DNA from: an uncultured Collinsella sp.
Lineage (GTDB): Bacteria > Actinomycetota > Coriobacteriia > Coriobacteriales > Coriobacteriaceae
Direction: 5' to 3'
NCBI GenBank assembly: GCA_900549355.1
Contig: UROA01000032.1
Coordinates: forward strand, 1 to 14,983
Length of the DNA stretch: 14,983 nt
Position 1 is the first letter of the stretch, and each line of letters begins with the position of its first letter. The notes under the pieces are model-generated. The model worked only from the letters and a program-made list of their open reading frames with translations. It searched no databases and had not been told where the DNA came from. The position numbers were made by a program, and so were the translations under genes. Positions 5,582-11,798 of the stretch are shown one piece after another.

Positions 5582-7525
5582 TTAGAACGTTCCGCCGCCG
5601 CCTCCGCCGACGCCGCCGCCTCCGCCGCCCGAGAAGCCGCCGCCACCGCCGCCGCTCGAGCTATCGGAACTCGAAGCCAGCTCATGGATGCTCTCGTGAT
5701 ACACGTCATCGAATGAATCGAGCGGGGACTCGGTACCGTAATGATGGTAGTACCACCAGTAGCAGGGATAATTGTCATAGAAGCCGTCGGCCTCGCGCAC
5801 CTCGGGCGGCACGGCCTCGGCAAGCTGACGCAGCACTTCCTTGGAAACGCCCAGCGCCACGCCCATCACCAGCAGCTTGTTCCACAGCACCAGATCGCCG
5901 GGGACGGCTTCCTTTAGACGCGTGAAGTCCTCGAGCCAATGCTTAAGTGCCTTGCAGCGAGCCGCCACCTCGGCGCCCTCCGGCGTAAAGCGGCGGAACG
6001 TAAGGCCCACGCCGATACCCACCAGCACAATCGGCACCGAGATAACCGCGGCGGTAATGTTCGCCTGTGCGCCATCGGTAAAGAAGATGGATCCCACGGG
6101 AACAAAGGCAATCAGGATACCAAGAACCAGGCAAAACACCATTGCAACAATGCCGTCCGAGGCAACGTACTCGCTATCGGCCAGCTTGCCCTTAACGGTG
6201 TTCTGATAGTCCTCGAGCTTATCACCCACGGGTGTAGCGTGCTGCTTGACGTAGTGCTGCAGCTCGTCGAACGTGCGCGAACGGTCACCGTTCTCGTCAG
6301 GCTTAGCACCGGCAAAGAAGACCTTGAGCACCATGTGGTCAATGCCCTTGGCCGACTTCCAGCCCGCACCACTCACCGTCACGCGGTAGGTCTGCTCCTC
6401 TTTCTCGCGCCCCAGCAGGCCCTTCTTAGCCTTGGTCACGGTCGCCTGCTCCAGCTTGATCACACGGTCGTCAGTGAGCTTCATGAGCGTGGCGATATAT
6501 GCCTGATCGGGCACCTCGTTCCAGCTCATGAGGGCCGAAAGCACGGCGGGATGGTCGGTCGAAGGCACATCGCGAAAATATTCGTCCTGGAAAAGCGGCT
6601 TGGGCTTGCGGCGGCGCAGCTTGAGTACAACGATTGTGCCGGTAAAGGCCACCGCCGCGACAACACTTAGCACGGCAAGCACGTTGGCAATCATGCATGC
6701 GTGAGCGCGGCGGGCGTTAGCTTCGTCGGCCCATTCCTTCTCTTCGCTCAGGATCGTTGAGATGCGCTCTTCGCCCGAAGCGGCAAGCTGCGGCACCCAG
6801 TCGCTGGGGAAGGCGATGCGTGCCTCGGCGAATTCGCCCTGATGCACGCAGGGAATGGTATAGGTGACCATAGGCTCATCCTCATCGAGCGACACGTCGC
6901 CCGTCAGCGGACCGTGGCCCCATGCGCGGAAGTTATCGCCCTTGACGGCCGCCGTCCCGGCAGCGGCATTTGCGAAGTGCACTTCCATCTCGACATCGTC
7001 GGAATCCGCGGACCAGCCGTCACCCACAAACTTCCAGTAGAGCTCGGCGGTATCGGCCCAATTCATAACCGCACCGGTCATGGTGTAGCTCACGTAATAG
7101 ATCGCGCTGTCGCCGCTCTCGTGGGGGCTGAACACCTTGATTCTTGCGCCGTCACCAGTCTGCTCGACCGTATAGACGCCAGAGTCGCCCTTGTTCGCGC
7201 TGTCGACTTTGTTAAACGCGGTGTCCTCTTCCTCGACGCTCAGCACATCGACGGTCGCCGTGCCGCCCTGCTGGTTGGTGCCCGTATTGATCTCCCAAAA
7301 CACGCCGTTGATGTCGTCATCGAAATCAAACTGGCGTCCCTCGACGACGGTCAGCGATCCATCGGCCTCGACCGTGGCACCGATATAGGTTTGGGTCATG
7401 GAGTAGCCGTCGGCGTACGCGGCGACAGGCAGCAGCAACAACGCAAGCGCGACGAGCACGCAGACGGAAGCGAATCGCGCGAATAGGCGGCGCTGCCGAC
7501 AGGTCTTGGCAACGAGGGCGTTCAT
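5582..7525 (-). CDS. DUF2207-family membrane protein with glycine-rich tail
   Basis: A 647-residue secreted/membrane protein of unknown function. A signal peptide covers residues 1-38 (RQRRLFARF, hydrophobic VCVLVALALLLLPVAA, AYA|DG cut). The extracytoplasmic N-terminal domain (about 39-275) matches DUF2207 features: ATVEADGSLTVVEGRQFDFD, NGVFWEIN, IYYVSYTMTGAVMNWADTAELYWKFVGDGW and VKGDNFRAWGHGPLTG. Membrane helices follow at about 278-303, 458-481 and 489-511, with a cytoplasmic stretch between. The last 24 residues are almost all glycine with FSGGGG and end in TF, as common in this family. Start chosen at 7525: AAAGGA with 7 nt spacing and the signal peptide begin there, although the frame stays open upstream to 7630. 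Monocistronic, own terminator, flanked on both sides by paired repeats. Confidence 0.9.
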   Translation of the reverse strand: MNALVAKTCRQRRLFARFASVCVLVALALLLLPVAAYADGYSMTQTYIGATVEADGSLTVVEGRQFDFDDDINGVFWEINTGTNQQGGTATVDVLSVEEEDTAFNKVDSANKGDSGVYTVEQTGDGARIKVFSPHESGDSAIYYVSYTMTGAVMNWADTAELYWKFVGDGWSADSDDVEMEVHFANAAAGTAAVKGDNFRAWGHGPLTGDVSLDEDEPMVTYTIPCVHQGEFAEARIAFPSDWVPQLAASGEERISTILSEEKEWADEANARRAHACMIANVLAVLSVVAAVAFTGTIVVLKLRRRKPKPLFQDEYFRDVPSTDHPAVLSALMSWNEVPDQAYIATLMKLTDDRVIKLEQATVTKAKKGLLGREKEEQTYRVTVSGAGWKSAKGIDHMVLKVFFAGAKPDENGDRSRTFDELQHYVKQHATPVGDKLEDYQNTVKGKLADSEYVASDGIVAMVFCLVLGILIAFVPVGSIFFTDGAQANITAAVISVPIVLVGIGVGLTFRRFTPEGAEVAARCKALKHWLEDFTRLKEAVPGDLVLWNKLLVMGVALGVSKEVLRQLAEAVPPEVREADGFYDNYPCYWWYYHHYGTESPLDSFDDVYHESIHELASSSDSSSGGGGGGFSGGGGGGVGGGGGGTF

Positions 7526-7645
7526 AGGCACATCCTTTGTCTGTGATACCAACAGCGTCATTGTCCCACGTTTACGGGCGCACATGACGAATATCTGGGC
7601 GACCGGAGCGCCAAACGGGATGAAAGTCACACCCGCCGCCAGCAG

Positions 7646-7692
7646 CTAGTCATTGGGGACGTTCTTAAATGACTAGCCGTTAGGGACACTCT
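7646..7692. repeat. paired intergenic repeat, copy B
   Basis: Units TAGTCATTGGGGACGTTC (from 7647) and TAGCCGTTAGGGACACTC (from 7674) start 27 nt apart, as in copy A at 5458-5500. In this copy CTAGTCATT and AATGACTAG also form a perfect 9-bp inverted repeat around 13 nt. Copies A and B bracket the DUF2207 gene with its terminator and upstream region. Confidence 0.6.
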
Positions 7693-7720
7693 TTGGCACG
7701 GCCTGCGCCAACGATAGATA
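7693..7720 (+). promoter_or_regulatory. weak candidate promoter for the structured region at 7727-7910
   Basis: TTGGCA (7693-7698, five of six bases of the -35 consensus) is followed after 16 nt by TAGATA (7715-7720), a mediocre -10. It would start a transcript near 7727, running into the hairpin, pseudoknot and terminator downstream. The -10 box is weak, so this is tentative. Confidence 0.25.
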
Positions 7721-7726
7721 CCATTT

Positions 7727-7910
7727 CACAGCTCCGTCACAGGTGTAGCGGCTTTGTGTGGGCGCGGCATGCGCTGATTGAGCCGCCAGCCGAGGGGCAT
7801 AAAGCAATTGAGCGAAAACGGTTTGCCCCTTTGCCGTTCGCTTGAGGATCATGTCCCCCTTTTCCGCGGAACCCCCGGCAGTTGCGAAGAGCTGCCGGGG
7901 GTTCTGTCGT
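7727..7910 (+). ncRNA. candidate structured small RNA (hairpin, pseudoknot, terminator)
   Basis: No protein-coding gene fits this stretch, but it holds ordered pairing elements on the plus strand. (i) GCGGCT (7748-7753) with AGCCGC (7781-7786), enclosing GCGC/GCGC around a GGCAT loop. (ii) An H-type pseudoknot: AGGGGCA (7793-7799) pairs perfectly with TGCCCCT (7824-7830), which is in the loop of a second stem formed by TTGAGCGAA (7808-7816) plus CGG and CCG plus TTCGCTTGA (7832-7844 region). (iii) A 13-bp terminator at 7869-7904. The next gene, gluQ, starts 137 nt later and seems to have its own promoter, so this reads as an independent RNA or an attenuated leader. It matches no riboswitch, SRP, 6S, tmRNA or RNase P consensus that I can recall. 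The pairing is seen; transcription and function are inferred. Confidence 0.35.
7869..7904 (+). terminator. strong intrinsic terminator with no protein gene before it
   Basis: GAACCCCCGGCAG (7869-7881) and CTGCCGGGGGTTC (7892-7904) are perfect 13-bp arms with a 10-nt loop, followed on the plus strand by TGTCGTCT, a moderate T-tract. On the minus strand the stem is followed by an A/G-rich stretch, so plus orientation is favoured. No plus-strand coding gene lies between the acetyltransferase stop (5442) and this site. Confidence 0.7.
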
Positions 7911-8027
7911 CTAAGGTGCCGAGCTGATGGACAGGAATCAAAGCACCGAGTCTGCAGCCCGCCATACGCAATGCGGGTCCTCGACAACTTGCGGACCACA
8001 GTGGCGCCTCCCCACCGCGCCCCGCGC

Positions 8028-8033
8028 TATACT
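8028..8033 (+). promoter_or_regulatory. -10 box placing gluQ transcription start on its ATG
   Basis: TATACT ends exactly 7 nt before the ATG at 8041, so the first transcribed base would be the A of the start codon. No Shine-Dalgarno sequence lies in CGTCCGC between them. This is the standard layout of a leaderless actinobacterial gene. No recognisable -35 is present. Confidence 0.5.
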
Positions 8034-8040
8034 CGTCCGC

Positions 8041-9051
8041 ATGGATATCAACGCACGCAACATAGCAACGCCCGCCGCGGACGCGCCCACGGCACAGCCC
8101 GTCTCCGTTCCCGCCCCCATCGTGGGGCGCTTTGCCCCGTCGCCCTCGGGCCGCATGCACCTGGGCAACGTGTTCAGCTGCCTGTGCGCGTGGCTTTCGG
8201 CCCGCAGCCAAGGCGGCAGCATTGTGTTGCGCATCGAGGACCTAGACGATCGCTGTAAGCGCCCGGAACTTGCCGCCCAACTCATCGACGACCTAGCCTG
8301 GCTGGGACTGGAGTGGGACGAAGGCCCCTACTACCAGCACGATCGCCTAGACCTGTACGAGAGCGCCTTGCGCCAGCTGCAAGACGCCGGCCTCACCTAC
8401 CCCTGCTTTTGCACGCGCGCCGAGCTCCACACCGCAAGCGCGCCGCATGCCAGCGACGGCACGCCCATCTACCGCGGCGCCTGCCGAGGCCTTTCTGCCG
8501 AGGAGGTTGCCCGCCGCAGTGCCCTGCGCGCTCCGGCCACGCGCCTGCGCGTGCCCGCCGTCGACGACCTCGCAGACGATGTGGTCGAATTCGTGGACCG
8601 CACGTACGGGGCCCAATGCGAGGCACTCGCCACCGAGTGCGGCGACTTTTTGGTGCGCCGCAGCGATGGCGTTTTTGCCTACCAGCTAGCCGTGGTGGTC
8701 GACGACGCCGCCATGGGTGTTACCGAGGTCGTACGCGGATGCGACCTGCTTGGCTCCACGCCGCGCCAAATCTATCTGCAGCATCTGCTGGAACTTCCCA
8801 CACCGCACTACGCGCACATTCCGCTACTCATGTCGCCGGACGGCCGCCGCCTTTCCAAGCGCGATCGCGATCTAGACCTGGGCGAGCTCCGCGCCCGCTT
8901 TGGCACACCCGAGGCACTGCTGGGCTGGCTCGCCGGGCAAACGGGCATCGCACCGGACACCACACCGCGCTCTGCCGAACAGCTGGTCGAGCACTTTAGC
9001 TGGGATGTTATCCGCGCGCACCGGGAGAACATCACCGTAACGGCCGAGTAG
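8041..9051 (+). CDS. gluQ: glutamyl-Q tRNA(Asp) synthetase
   Basis: A 336-residue paralogue of the glutamyl-tRNA synthetase catalytic core that lacks the anticodon-binding domain. In known GluQ-RS enzymes it activates glutamate without tRNA and attaches it to queuosine at position 34 of tRNA-Asp. Visible signatures: GRFAPSPSGRMHLGN with the HIGH-like HLGN at 40-43, IEDLDDR, the zinc site Cys122-x-Cys124 with Tyr144 and Cys148 (YPCFC and IYRGAC) that marks this subfamily, and a KMSKS-like RLSKR at 270-274. The start at 8041 has no Shine-Dalgarno, but a -10 box 7 nt before suggests a leaderless mRNA. The frame stays open to an ATG at 7927, but that would add 38 more residues not expected for the family. 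Convergent with the metallophosphoesterase gene, 15 nt away, with no terminator between. Confidence 0.93.
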   Translation: MDINARNIATPAADAPTAQPVSVPAPIVGRFAPSPSGRMHLGNVFSCLCAWLSARSQGGSIVLRIEDLDDRCKRPELAAQLIDDLAWLGLEWDEGPYYQHDRLDLYESALRQLQDAGLTYPCFCTRAELHTASAPHASDGTPIYRGACRGLSAEEVARRSALRAPATRLRVPAVDDLADDVVEFVDRTYGAQCEALATECGDFLVRRSDGVFAYQLAVVVDDAAMGVTEVVRGCDLLGSTPRQIYLQHLLELPTPHYAHIPLLMSPDGRRLSKRDRDLDLGELRARFGTPEALLGWLAGQTGIAPDTTPRSAEQLVEHFSWDVIRAHRENITVTAE

Positions 9052-9066
9052 CCAAACGCCTTGCCG

Positions 9067-9792
9067 CTACGCAACATCCCAGGGTTGAAGTTCGTCGCCC
9101 AGGCGAACGATGCAGTCGTAGAGCACGGTATGGCGCTCGGCCGGGTTGGCGTCGCGATGAAAATGACCGTAGTACCAGCGCTTGTAGTCCAAGCGATCTT
9201 CCAGCTCATCGAAAAACGCCGTAAGTCGATCAACGCCGGGGCAATCCCAGCCGGGCACCGGATAGAGCGTGGGCGAAAGCATGTGCGTCGAGCAGGTGTG
9301 GGTGATCACGTAGTCGACCTTCCAGCCCACGCTGTCGAGCTTTGCCCGCGCCTCATCAAAGTTGTGCTCGTCCGGCAGCTCCTGCGGCCACCAGCTGGAA
9401 TACGGAATGCGGTATTCCTTGTCCACGCTCGTGGCACCGCCCATAGTAAAGATCGTTGAGCCATCGAGCTCAAAAATCTCGCCACGCGTCAGGCGCCGTA
9501 TGGGAGAGGTGTCCGACAGGCGCTGCGTCAGCCCACCGTGCCGCAGCTCCATGGGACGCTCCGCCCAATGGTCGAAGCGCTCGTGGTTACCGTCGACAAA
9601 CAGCACGGTATAGGGCCGCGACTCCAGCCAGGCGATGTCGGCGCATTCCTCGGCAGAGAAATCCCACGGAAAGCCAAAGTCGCCCGCAACAATCAGATAG
9701 TCGTCGCTCGTCAGGCTATCCCCAAGCTCCCAGTCGCGCAGCTTTTGCATGTCGGCGCCGCCGTGAATATCGCCCGTCACATAGACCGTCAT
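9067..9792 (-). CDS. calcineurin-like metallophosphoesterase
   Basis: A 241-residue cytoplasmic phosphoesterase with a two-metal active site. The motifs are in order: GDIHG (7-11), GDFG (37-40), GNHE (68-71), a later metal-ligand THTCSTH (164-170) and GHFHRD (209-214). Length suits a single-domain enzyme. The start at 9792 (MTVYVTGDIHGG) is preferred over an upstream in-frame ATG at 9828: the family begins directly at the first motif, and a GGTGA-type ribosome-binding site lies just before it. The substrate cannot be read from the sequence; relatives hydrolyse phosphoproteins, nucleotides or cyclic nucleotides. It ends 15 nt from the convergent gluQ stop. Upstream lies the small membrane-protein gene on the same strand, 85 nt away, so the two could share a transcript. 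Confidence 0.93.
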   Translation of the reverse strand: MTVYVTGDIHGGADMQKLRDWELGDSLTSDDYLIVAGDFGFPWDFSAEECADIAWLESRPYTVLFVDGNHERFDHWAERPMELRHGGLTQRLSDTSPIRRLTRGEIFELDGSTIFTMGGATSVDKEYRIPYSSWWPQELPDEHNFDEARAKLDSVGWKVDYVITHTCSTHMLSPTLYPVPGWDCPGVDRLTAFFDELEDRLDYKRWYYGHFHRDANPAERHTVLYDCIVRLGDELQPWDVA

Positions 9793-9877
9793 CGGATCAC
9801 CACTTCCCTGTAAGTCGCTATCCCGCATTCTGCACGATCACTAAGCTAACCGTTCCAGCCCTTCCATCCCTTTGGGC

Positions 9878-10117
9878 TTACCCCTCGTTCTTCCATCCAA
9901 ACGGGTCAAGCACCCAAAAAACCAGATCGAGCACGCCGCCGGTCATCATGGCGCCGGCAAGGGCCATACAAACGTGCAGAGAACTGGCACTTCGAAGCAT
10001 GTCGAATGGTCCCAGAACAGCCAGCAGCGCGACCGCTGCGCCGGCAAGGCACAACGCGAGGCACGGCCCCGCGTCCTTGACGCACTTCTTTGCGAGATGC
10101 TTGGTGTTGTCACTCAT
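9878..10117 (-). CDS. small membrane protein of unknown function, two helices
   Basis: A 79-residue protein with two likely membrane helices (about residues 16-38 and 46-71), basic residues before the first (KHLAKKCVK) and a short polar tail WKNEG. I do not recognise a family. A strong Shine-Dalgarno AAGGAG lies 10 nt before the ATG at 10117 and 7 nt before a TTG codon directly upstream at 10120, so initiation on the TTG, adding one residue, is possible. AGCCC and GGGCT form a 5-bp inverted pair with a 10-nt loop just past the stop codon, too weak to call a terminator. The clear ribosome-binding site and helix pattern support a real gene. It is divergent from the DUF4342-like operon. Confidence 0.7.
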   Translation of the reverse strand: MSDNTKHLAKKCVKDAGPCLALCLAGAAVALLAVLGPFDMLRSASSLHVCMALAGAMMTGGVLDLVFWVLDPFGWKNEG

Positions 10118-10329
10118 CAATATCTAACTCCTTAGAGGGTCGTTGTTTGGGTACATGCCGCCGCGGCAAAACAGGGCGGCAGGGTAAGTGTCACATGCCG
10201 TGCGGACATCAATGGAGAGACCGCTTGCTCGACCAACCCTTGACGCCGTTTTGCACCGGCACCCCATCCCCCGCCATCGATGTCTAATACTTTTCCCACC
10301 GCTACCCAAAAACTCATCCAACATTAATC
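10118..10329. other. gene-free stretch between divergent genes
   Basis: Part of the 334-nt gap before the 10452 gene. It holds the ribosome-binding site of the small membrane-protein gene at its left end and one perfect 7-bp inverted repeat, TGCCGCC (10156-10162) and GGCGGCA (10175-10181). I see no convincing minus-strand promoter, no ORF with a ribosome-binding site and no RNA gene in it. The part from 10270 to 10330 is richer in A and T, leading into the operon promoter. Confidence 0.5.
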
Positions 10330-10357
10330 TTGGCTCAAGAATCGCTTAATCTATAAC
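10330..10357 (+). promoter_or_regulatory. promoter of the DUF4342-like / two-component operon
   Basis: TTGGCT (10330-10335) and TATAAC (10352-10357) are separated by 16 nt in an AT-rich island. A second -10-like TATAGA lies at 10364-10369. Transcription would start near 10364, giving an untranslated leader of almost 90 nt that is very GC-rich. Confidence 0.5.
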
Positions 10358-10451
10358 CTGCACTATAGAGTTCGAACAAGGGGCGGGGCGGCGCCGCGCA
10401 ACGCAGGCCGCCGAACGCAACGATCGCGCCCATCGAACGAAAGGACAGGTC

Positions 10452-10994
10452 ATGGACGACCTCGAAAAAGTTGAAACCATCCGCACCAAGTGCAACGTGA
10501 GCTACACCGATGCCAAGGCCGCGCTCGACGCCGCCGACGGCAACGTTTTGGACGCCATCATTTGGCTTGAGTCGCAGGGCAAGACCCAGACCACGTCAGC
10601 GCACGCCGCCACCGAGTCCGAGCCGGTCGATGAACCCTCGGCCGAGATGGTCGCCGCGCAGGCCGCCTACGAAAAGTCGAGCGAAAAAACCGACTTCTCC
10701 AAGAAGATGGACAGCGTGTGGGAGTACCTCAAAAAGCTCTTCCGCCTGAGCCTGGACACCAAGTTTGTCGCCACGCGCCGCGACGCCATCATCCTCAACA
10801 TTCCCATCCTCATCCCCATCGTCGCCCTATTTGCCTGGGGCGCCACGATATGGCTGATGCTGCTTGGCCTGTTCTTTGGCATGCGCTACCGCATCGATAG
10901 CGACGGCGACGTGCCCGGCAGTATCAACAACCTGATGGATCACGCCGCCGACGCCGCGGACGGCATCAAGCAGAATCTGAACGACGACAAGTAA
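10452..10994 (+). CDS. UBA-like / DUF4342-type membrane protein
   Basis: A 180-residue protein. The N-terminus (1-44: EKVETIRTKCNVSYTDAKAALDAADGNVLDAIIWLE) is a UBA-like three-helix domain as in EF-Ts N-termini and DUF4342 proteins. A low-complexity acidic/Ala linker follows (45-75), then an amphipathic stretch (VWEYLKKLFRLSLDTKFVATRR), a long hydrophobic segment of one or two membrane helices (about 112-144) and a soluble tail (DHAADAADGIKQNL). The start has AAAGGA with 6 nt spacing. It is the first gene of an operon and ends 18 nt before the response regulator start, which suggests it works with or is controlled by that two-component system, perhaps in envelope stress. The molecular role of DUF4342 proteins is not known to me. 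Confidence 0.8.
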   Translation: MDDLEKVETIRTKCNVSYTDAKAALDAADGNVLDAIIWLESQGKTQTTSAHAATESEPVDEPSAEMVAAQAAYEKSSEKTDFSKKMDSVWEYLKKLFRLSLDTKFVATRRDAIILNIPILIPIVALFAWGATIWLMLLGLFFGMRYRIDSDGDVPGSINNLMDHAADAADGIKQNLNDDK

Positions 10995-11012
10995 TCGCAG
11001 ATGGGGGCACGT

Positions 11013-11798
11013 ATGGCACGAATCCTGATCGTAGAGGACGAGGAGAAAATCGCCCGCTTTGTGACGCTCGAGCTGGAGCACGAGGGCTACCAAGTGGAGC
11101 ACGCCGCCGACGGCCGCACCGCCGTGAACCTGGCGCTGGAGCGCGACTACGACTTGGTTCTGCTCGACGTGCTGTTGCCGCAGCTCAACGGCATGGAGGT
11201 CCTGCGGCGCGTCCGCAAGCACAAGGATGTGCCGGTGATCATGGTCACTGCACGCGATGCCGTGATGGACAAGGTTGCCGGGCTCGATGCCGGCGCCGAC
11301 GATTACCTGACCAAGCCGTTTGCGATTGAGGAGCTGTTCGCACGGATCCGCGTGGCGCTGAAGCGCTCGGAGGGCGTGCGGGCAGCTTCGGGCATTGGTG
11401 GTTCCGGCGCCGGGATGGGCATGGCGGGCGACGCGGGTGTCGGCGCTGCTGCGATGCCACCGGCTAGCGACACGGCCGATGCCCCTGTCTCGCCCTCCCC
11501 CGCCGCGTTCACCGTGGGCTCGGTCGCGCTCGACCCCGACCGCCGCGAGGTTATGGTCGGTGGCTCACTCATCGTGCTGACCGCCCGCGAGTTCGACGTC
11601 CTCGCCCTGCTTATGGCACATGCCGGCACCGTGCTCACGCGTGAGCGCATCGCGCACGAAGCGCTCGGTTACGAATACGTGGGCGATACCAACAACGTCG
11701 ATGTGCACATCGCGCATCTGCGCGCCAAGATCGAAGATGCCGGCGGTGCCCGCATCATCCAGACCGTGCGCGGGGTGGGCTATGTCTGCCGTGCGTAA
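11013..11798 (+). CDS. OmpR/PhoB-family response regulator with long linker
   Basis: A 261-residue DNA-binding regulator. The receiver domain (1-118) has Glu8-Asp9-Glu10, phospho-acceptor Asp52 (LVLLDVLLP), Thr79 and Lys101 (YLTKPF). The winged-helix domain (about 167-261) shows LTAREFDVLALLMAHAGTVLTRERI and NNVDVHIAHLRAKIE, ending in VRGVGYVCRA. Between them lies a linker of about 48 residues, rich in Gly, Ala, Met, Ser and Pro, far longer than usual in the family. The start at 11013 follows GGGGG with 5 nt spacing and gives MARILIVEDE; an ATG at 11001 overlaps that ribosome-binding site and is rejected. The last 17 nt overlap the kinase gene, which points to translational coupling. Targets are unknown; autoregulation of the operon is plausible. 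Confidence 0.95.
   Translation: MARILIVEDEEKIARFVTLELEHEGYQVEHAADGRTAVNLALERDYDLVLLDVLLPQLNGMEVLRRVRKHKDVPVIMVTARDAVMDKVAGLDAGADDYLTKPFAIEELFARIRVALKRSEGVRAASGIGGSGAGMGMAGDAGVGAAAMPPASDTADAPVSPSPAAFTVGSVALDPDRREVMVGGSLIVLTAREFDVLALLMAHAGTVLTRERIAHEALGYEYVGDTNNVDVHIAHLRAKIEDAGGARIIQTVRGVGYVCRA

Noticed and set aside
5582..5660. GGC/GCC-rich repeat tract as a CRISPR or microsatellite locus
   Set aside because: It is the coding sequence of the poly-glycine tail typical of DUF2207 proteins; there is no spacer structure.
7727..7904. preQ1 riboswitch controlling gluQ
   Set aside because: The link to queuosine and the H-type pseudoknot made this tempting, but the conserved preQ1 loop sequences are not there, the terminator lies 137 nt before gluQ, and gluQ has its own -10 box at its start codon.
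7851..8258. Small plus-strand ORF starting with GAGGATCATG
   Set aside because: It has a fair ribosome-binding site, but its first codons run through the terminator hairpin and the rest is in a wrong frame over gluQ with Arg/His-rich shadow composition.
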